Below the pieces are notes generated by a model. That model saw only the letters and a list, made by a program, of their open reading frames with translations. It ran no database searches and was not told where the DNA came from. The position numbers and the translations under genes were made by a program. Shown one piece after another: positions 59,401 through 64,000 of a stretch of 64,000 bases of DNA (its first letter is position 1; every line of letters starts with the position of its first letter). The stretch covers positions 234,749 through 298,748 of the forward strand of contig CAKOGP040000890.1 of NCBI GenBank assembly GCA_933822405.4, written 5' to 3'. The DNA is from Cylindrotheca closterium (taxonomy: Eukaryota > Bacillariophyta > Bacillariophyceae > Bacillariales > Bacillariaceae).

Positions 59401-60563
59401 GTAGATTCCCTGCAGCACAGCCAGCAACATCTAGAACTCTTCGACACATCACAACGTAATCCTGATCGTCGATTGAAAGCGCACTTGGATCACCAGTCAG
59501 CCGGGGCATATCTGGAGAAAATTCAATGCAAGTGAAATCTTCTGCAGGTGCTTCCAGGCTCGTAATCTCTGGATCCGACGCCCGAGTCATGTTGTCGTAC
59601 CAGGATTGCTTGTAAGATTTCTTCCTTCTAGCGTCCAGAGTTTCGATGGAAAAAGACTTGGAGAAGATATTCGTCAATTTTGCACCGTAGCCATGTCGTC
59701 CGCCTTGGTTGAAGATGAATCGTAAGACTCGGAATTGGTAATTCGACTTTTGCATGGTTTTTACGGACTTACCTGTTAGCCGTTTCTCATTATCATCGAA
59801 GTTGGATCCAGTAAGCAAGTGCCCAAACAACATCTCCGGTACTGCAAGTGGCACATGAGCAATTGTTAGAGGGAGATCGATAGAAGGATTCTTGAAAATT
59901 GACAAACTCACCATAGATACCCTCATGTTTATGAACATGAATCGGAATTCCCTTGCCATTATTCCAAATTCGTATCCGAGGCTCCCGAGTTGTTGACCCC
60001 GGATCAATTTTGACATCTAATCGGTTGCAAGTTTTCGGATGTCGCAATCGATTGTCTGATGCATTGACGAGAATTTCATCGAAGATCTTGACCAATGCTG
60101 GAATCAATCCATATTCTCTACTTTTCATTCTATAGTGTCCACCATTTTCTTGAATAGAGGTTCTCCGGAAATCCGCCGAAAAATCATATTTTTCTGGTAC
60201 AGGACTTGGAACCCAACATGAGCTCGGTGGCGATCGTTCCACTGGACCAACGTACATTCCAGGCCTCAAGAGAACATGTTCCAAGGGAGTTTTTCTGCTA
60301 TATTGCTCCTCAACAGATTTGTGTAGTGATGGCTCCGTATCTTCGTTCTCGACGACGAGCTGTGACGAAAATGATCTGAAGCCAGAAAAATGCCAATCGG
60401 TTTTTCGATTCACCCGTTTGCATCCATCACTCCGAAGGCGTATCTGAGAAGTGGTGACATTGGAATGTTGTGCAAGCCTTGCAATCGAATAGTATATAGA
60501 TCGTCGAGAGGAATTCCTTGCATGTGAAAGCATGTAAGGGCAGTGGATAAGTGTTGATAGCAT
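56475..60563 (-). CDS. TOP2: type IIA DNA topoisomerase, eukaryotic type, probably organelle-targeted
   Basis: Five exons on the minus strand (60563-59912, 59841-59773, 59703-57838, 57752-57223, 57155-56475; introns 70, 69, 85 and 67 bp) give exactly 1,265 residues. The first 70 residues are Arg/Ser-rich with RNSSRRSIYYSIARLAQ, like a mitochondrial presequence. Then come the GHKL ATPase (EILVNASDNR, NNGKGIPI, GRHGYGAKL), the TOPRIM domain (ILTEGDSAK, TDQDTDGSH) and the winged helix (DGLKPSQRKVLYSCFKR, AYHHGE). The catalytic Tyr is in GGKDAASPRYIF near residue 900. The protein stops at the end of the coiled-coil C-gate, so the long nuclear C-terminal domain is absent. It passes one duplex through another to untangle DNA. 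The stop is 2 bp from that of MSH5. Confidence 0.92.
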
Positions 60564-61460
60564 TGTTGCCACGAGATTTTCGTGGTTATGGTTGAGGATG
60601 TCTGTTTTGGCCAAAAAACAAAACTATAAAAGCTCCATCCAATCTTTAATTTGGCGCGCTCCAATCTATCCTAGCTTTTTTTTTTAAATAAAAAAGAGTT
60701 GCTACGGTATAAGAAGCCAGATACGATGGAGTAAACCAAGAGTACCTGGTATCAGTATCCCGTTATTTCATCACAGGTCATATTGCAAAAAAAATCTTTT
60801 TAGAATCTGCTGCAGGTCCTACATTTCCCTGCCTCCTACCTACTAGTATGGTACTGGCTGCGACAATCTGGACGACAGTGATTCCTGTCTCCTAGTAAAG
60901 GCTATTGGTTGCGCGTGTAGGTCGATCCACACTACGGTTTCATTCGCAATCCCACTTATTTTCCACTTCGCTCCACCCCACTGGTATTGACGAGGAAGGG
61001 ATAAAGCAGCTCCTCAAGATTCCATGAGAGACTCCCAAGACTGAAAGGCAAGAGCGAAAATCATGATGACCTTTACACCGTCTCTCAAGACAGAAGAAAA
61101 ATATTATTTGAGTTCGTACTTATCTTTTTAGTTGATTTGGGCGGCGGGTCGTGGCAGATTTTTTGGGTCGGTCAAGACCTTCGATCCCGCGCCAATAGAT
61201 GAAACACATGAAAAATAGTGTTAAAACCAAATTATCACGAATAGCTCACAAGAATCTGGTGATATTCGGTGAAACTTGGGTAATAAGTGTAAAAGATCAA
61301 TGGATTGGAGATGTGCCGAAATAACGAAAGAACTTCCAGCCACAATCTAATGTTCGACCTGGCACAAACGGAAGTTTCTTTACAAGGCAGACTATCGTAA
61401 AGATTTCTAAAACCAAACCAAACCGCTTCTCGCTATCCAAAGACAACATTATTTCACAAG
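60564..61460. other. intergenic, divergent promoter of TOP2 and the DUF1800/b5 gene
   Basis: These 897 bp form the longest gene-free stretch. They contain a T/A run near 60674-60698 and several GTAC-like words near 60741-60760 and 60846-60856. An 88-codon minus-strand frame at 61297-61563 overlaps the next gene and is not supported. I saw no tRNA-like B box or stable stem-loop. Confidence 0.5.
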
Positions 61461-64000
61461 ATGAGAGGAATAAGCCCCATCCTGTTGCTCCTGTGCCTGG
61501 TTGGTGGTCTAGCGAAGAAATATTTTGCAGAAGCAACAAGTGCTTCTTTCTCCGTGGAAACAATCAATCTCCATGGCATCGAACCTGACCTGTATCAAGC
61601 CCTGCCAGAGATCGATGAAGACCCCTCCCCTATCGATTTGGTTGGCCTTACAACTAACAGAAATGTGAAAGTGCTATTCCCTGCGGCTGATAGTGATGTC
61701 TTGGTTGTTTTGGCCAGACGAAATTCGGATACTGACTACATCCCCGTCGGTCGGTCCTATGATGGATTTGACTGGGAAGCGGCCCCAGGTCTACATCAAC
61801 GACTTCCCATCACTTGCGTACACTTTGACAACGTCCGAAAGTGTCAATTAGTGCTGGACAACTCGGATAAAGATGATATTTACTTTCTTACAAGGTACAC
61901 CGGAACAGTCTCTGATGACGTGCGGATTGCTCGGTTCTTGGAGATGGCAACCTTTGGTCCAACGCTTCCATTGATCAACAGTTTTAACCACGATAATGTC
62001 GACTACAGTATGGCCAATTTCGTGAAGGACCAGATCGAGAACCAACAAGTGAGCAGCCACCGTGAGTTCTACCGCAGACACCTGAATGTTCGAGCCGTTG
62101 AAACCTACAAACACGGAGTGACAGGTCCAAGAGCGTGCGACCAGAACTCTAGATGGAGGAGCTTTGCCTTTACGACAATAGATCTAGCAATGAGCAAGAG
62201 AGACGAATCGTTTGCTGTCAAAGTGGAGACAAAGATGACTACATCACCTGCTTATATCCTATCCTTTGCAGGATTTCCTCGGACTGTCCTATATGAGCAA
62301 CCGCAATATTATAAGAACGAACGATCCCAAACGGTCCTTGGTGTTTTATCAGACGGAGCGTACCCAATTTGCTTTATCGAGGATATTCACGGAGAAAAGA
62401 GAATTGATGTAAGTTGACTTTGGAATCATTACCTGAGACAATCGAAGATACACGTTCTCAACTTCACAATTTGTAGATGCCTAAATTAAACCCTCCTAGT
62501 TTCAAAGTGATGGTCAGTGGGGAGTGTCGACCAGTTGTTGGCGGCAACCCAACCGTTCACCTTGATTCCACAGTTGTAGATCGACGTGACTATCACGAGC
62601 TTGATCTTACTACCAAATCATTGATCCCATTGGGGCATGTGTATTCACACACAGGTACACTACTTTTGGAAGATGACGTCGAGTCTCCTACTTGCGCCGA
62701 TATTGCTGATCCTCAGGACTCAACACACAAATCGTTTACGTATGATTGTAACGATGTGAGGTACCCAGGTGATTGTGATCATTACAAGCGAAATGGTTGG
62801 AGAAACCCCTCAAAGCCAGTCTTTGGTAAGCTCAGTGATGCAAGCTTTGTCTTGTATGATATCAGACTTGAGCTGGACGAAAACACAGTCGAGAACCCCC
62901 TGATTGATGGTGGAGGAAACAAGGTTGTCGACTCCTTGTTCAAAGCGTCAACTTCGGTCTACGATGACTCTCCTCGACCTTCATATTACTGTGCTAACGC
63001 TCCACAAGATATCTTCAATGAGGCACATTGCAAACTTTCCTTCGATCCGAATGTATGCGTAACGTATGATATTGCTGTGATGAAGGCAATTCCTTTCAAT
63101 GCAGATACCTTGAAGCAAATATTCAGTCTCACAGGTCGATACGTGTACGCTGTGAAAGGTGCGAAAAAACGCCAGTGTATATCTTGGTGTCTGTGTCCTT
63201 TTGATATTCGATGCTGCTCATTCTCCTTTCCATCCACAGGGCTCATCTTCGACGCAACGATTCATCCGGAAACTGCTACTAACCAAAACTTTGTTGTAGA
63301 TTTGCCGTGCACCCAACTCACGCGTAGCCGATGGCTAAGATTGGACAGCGCGGGAGATGATACGTGGTTCTATCGAGATGGTACCACTGGTGCATGTGCA
63401 AGTCTACTAGAACCGGAAACAAAATCTGAATTTGCAACTGCGATTCATTCTTCCACAGACCAAAATCCCAATCTGAAAGACATCTACTTCCGTGGATCGT
63501 GTGCAGAAAGCGATATAATGGAGCATGATATGCTAGTCTTCGTTGATGAGGAGAATCAATGCTATCAAAATGTTCATCCCGACTACTTGTAAGTGAAACA
63601 TTTTAAAGCTATTATTTGTCGATGAAGTATTCGTGGCGCGACTACAACAATACTGTTTTTACTTTTCTCCTATCTCCATTTCTGTCATCGCGACTTTACA
63701 TCACCACAGATCCATCTACGACCTGACAAACTGGGCACCCCTACCTAACGACACTGTGAACCACCATCCAGGAGGAAGCGAAGTGATTCGAAAATGGACA
63801 GATACTGGTATTCTGAACTTCCCAGCCGAGCGATATAGCTGGCATACGATGGATCGCTGGCACAGATTTAAGAATGAAGAACAACGATTTGGTAAATTTA
63901 TTGGACGAGTGGGTGACTCTGTGAGCTTTGAAGATCTGCCACCCGAGCTTCAGACAGAGAATATTGCTGCTTCTCTTGGCGTCAACAAGCTGGAGAATGT
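61461..64000 (+). CDS. secreted DUF1800-like protein with a cytochrome b5-like domain (partial, runs off the window)
   Basis: Exons 61461-62408, 62477-63158, 63240-63588 and 63710 to beyond 64000 are joined by introns of 68, 81 and 121 bp. The frame is consistent throughout and gives about 757 residues so far. A signal peptide (MRGISPILLLLCLVGGLA) opens the protein. RIARFLEMATFGPT with the following ENQQVSSHREFYRRHLN resembles the N-terminus of DUF1800 proteins. Cys-rich beta stretches follow (CRPVVGG, CADIADP, CDHYKRNGWRNP, CQNVHPDYL). Exon 4 begins SIYDLTNWAPLPNDTVNHHPGGSEVIRKW, whose HPGG is the haem-binding signature of cytochrome b5. A second His in HTMDRWH may be the other axial ligand. 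The function is unknown. Confidence 0.75.
63159..63239 (+). other. in-frame 81-bp intron
   Basis: This segment runs GTGCGA to CCACAG, with a pyrimidine-rich 3' end. Its length is divisible by three and it has no stop, so retention would add 27 Cys-rich residues. Splicing gives the smoother join YAVKGLIFDATIHPE. Confidence 0.65.

Noticed and set aside
60564..61460. tRNA or small RNA gene in the long intergenic gap
   Set aside because: GGTCGATCC near 60922 loosely recalls a B box, but no cloverleaf or A box could be drawn.
1..64000. Bacterial contamination or horizontally acquired operon
   Set aside because: Spliceosomal introns, eukaryotic domain fusions and plastid signals occur throughout; no run of same-strand, intronless bacterial-type genes was seen.
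1..64000. CRISPR array or other spaced direct repeats
   Set aside because: No regularly spaced identical repeats were found; the repeats present are LTRs, TRIM ends, TIRs and microsatellites.

Overview
The window looks like nuclear DNA of a photosynthetic stramenopile, most likely a pennate diatom. Four things point that way: a fucoxanthin-chlorophyll light-harvesting gene whose precursor carries an AAAFAP cleavage motif; a plastid-targeted FKBP with an ASAF motif plus a twin-arginine lumen signal; a Ty1/copia element of the diatom CoDi type; and dense genes on both strands with few, short GT-AG introns (63-136 bp in the cases I could reconstruct). I saw no tRNA, rRNA or CRISPR array. The species cannot be named from this. 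Starts were re-checked against the DNA; where an open frame only begins at GTG or TTG I moved the start to the first plausible ATG.

Layout. 0-19 kb: FkbM methyltransferase, ETF beta, an unknown membrane protein, the SAGA adaptor ADA2, an aldo/keto reductase, a mitochondrial LYR-like protein, a coiled-coil protein, an LHC/FCP protein, uracil-DNA glycosylase and TRAPPC10. 17.1-28.5 kb (minus strand): receptor gene copy A, a 5'-nucleotidase-like domain fused to a class C seven-helix domain, split by one clean 8,205-bp insertion. The insert is a complete copia element (identical 323-bp LTRs, gag and pol in one frame separated by a single UGA) joined end to end and head to head with a 402-bp TRIM element. 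One 5-bp target duplication, CGGCC, encloses the pair. 29-36 kb: a truncated globin, an SNM1/PSO2 nuclease and intact receptor copy B. 36.7-45 kb: an unknown secreted or plastid protein, a Kir-type potassium channel, a small gene with an in-frame TGA, the PDZ-FKBP lumenal protein, and a 2.4-kb DNA transposon with perfect 25-bp TIRs. 45-64 kb: an ArfGAP-DENN-IQ fusion, splicing factor PRP4, a nucleoside hydrolase, meiotic MSH5, an organelle-type topoisomerase II, and a secreted DUF1800/cytochrome b5 protein cut by the window edge.

The genes do not form one pathway; this is an ordinary compact chromosome segment. It is rich in DNA-maintenance genes (UNG, SNM1, MSH5, TOP2) and vesicle-traffic genes (TRAPPC10, ArfGAP-DENN). 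The strongest unusual signals are the receptor pair with an apparently catalytically dead nucleotidase ectodomain, the joined copia-TRIM insertion, the UGA-CGG gag/pol junction, the ArfGAP-DENN fusion, and repeated TGACGTCA palindromes just upstream of genes for proteins with plastid- or secretion-type leaders.
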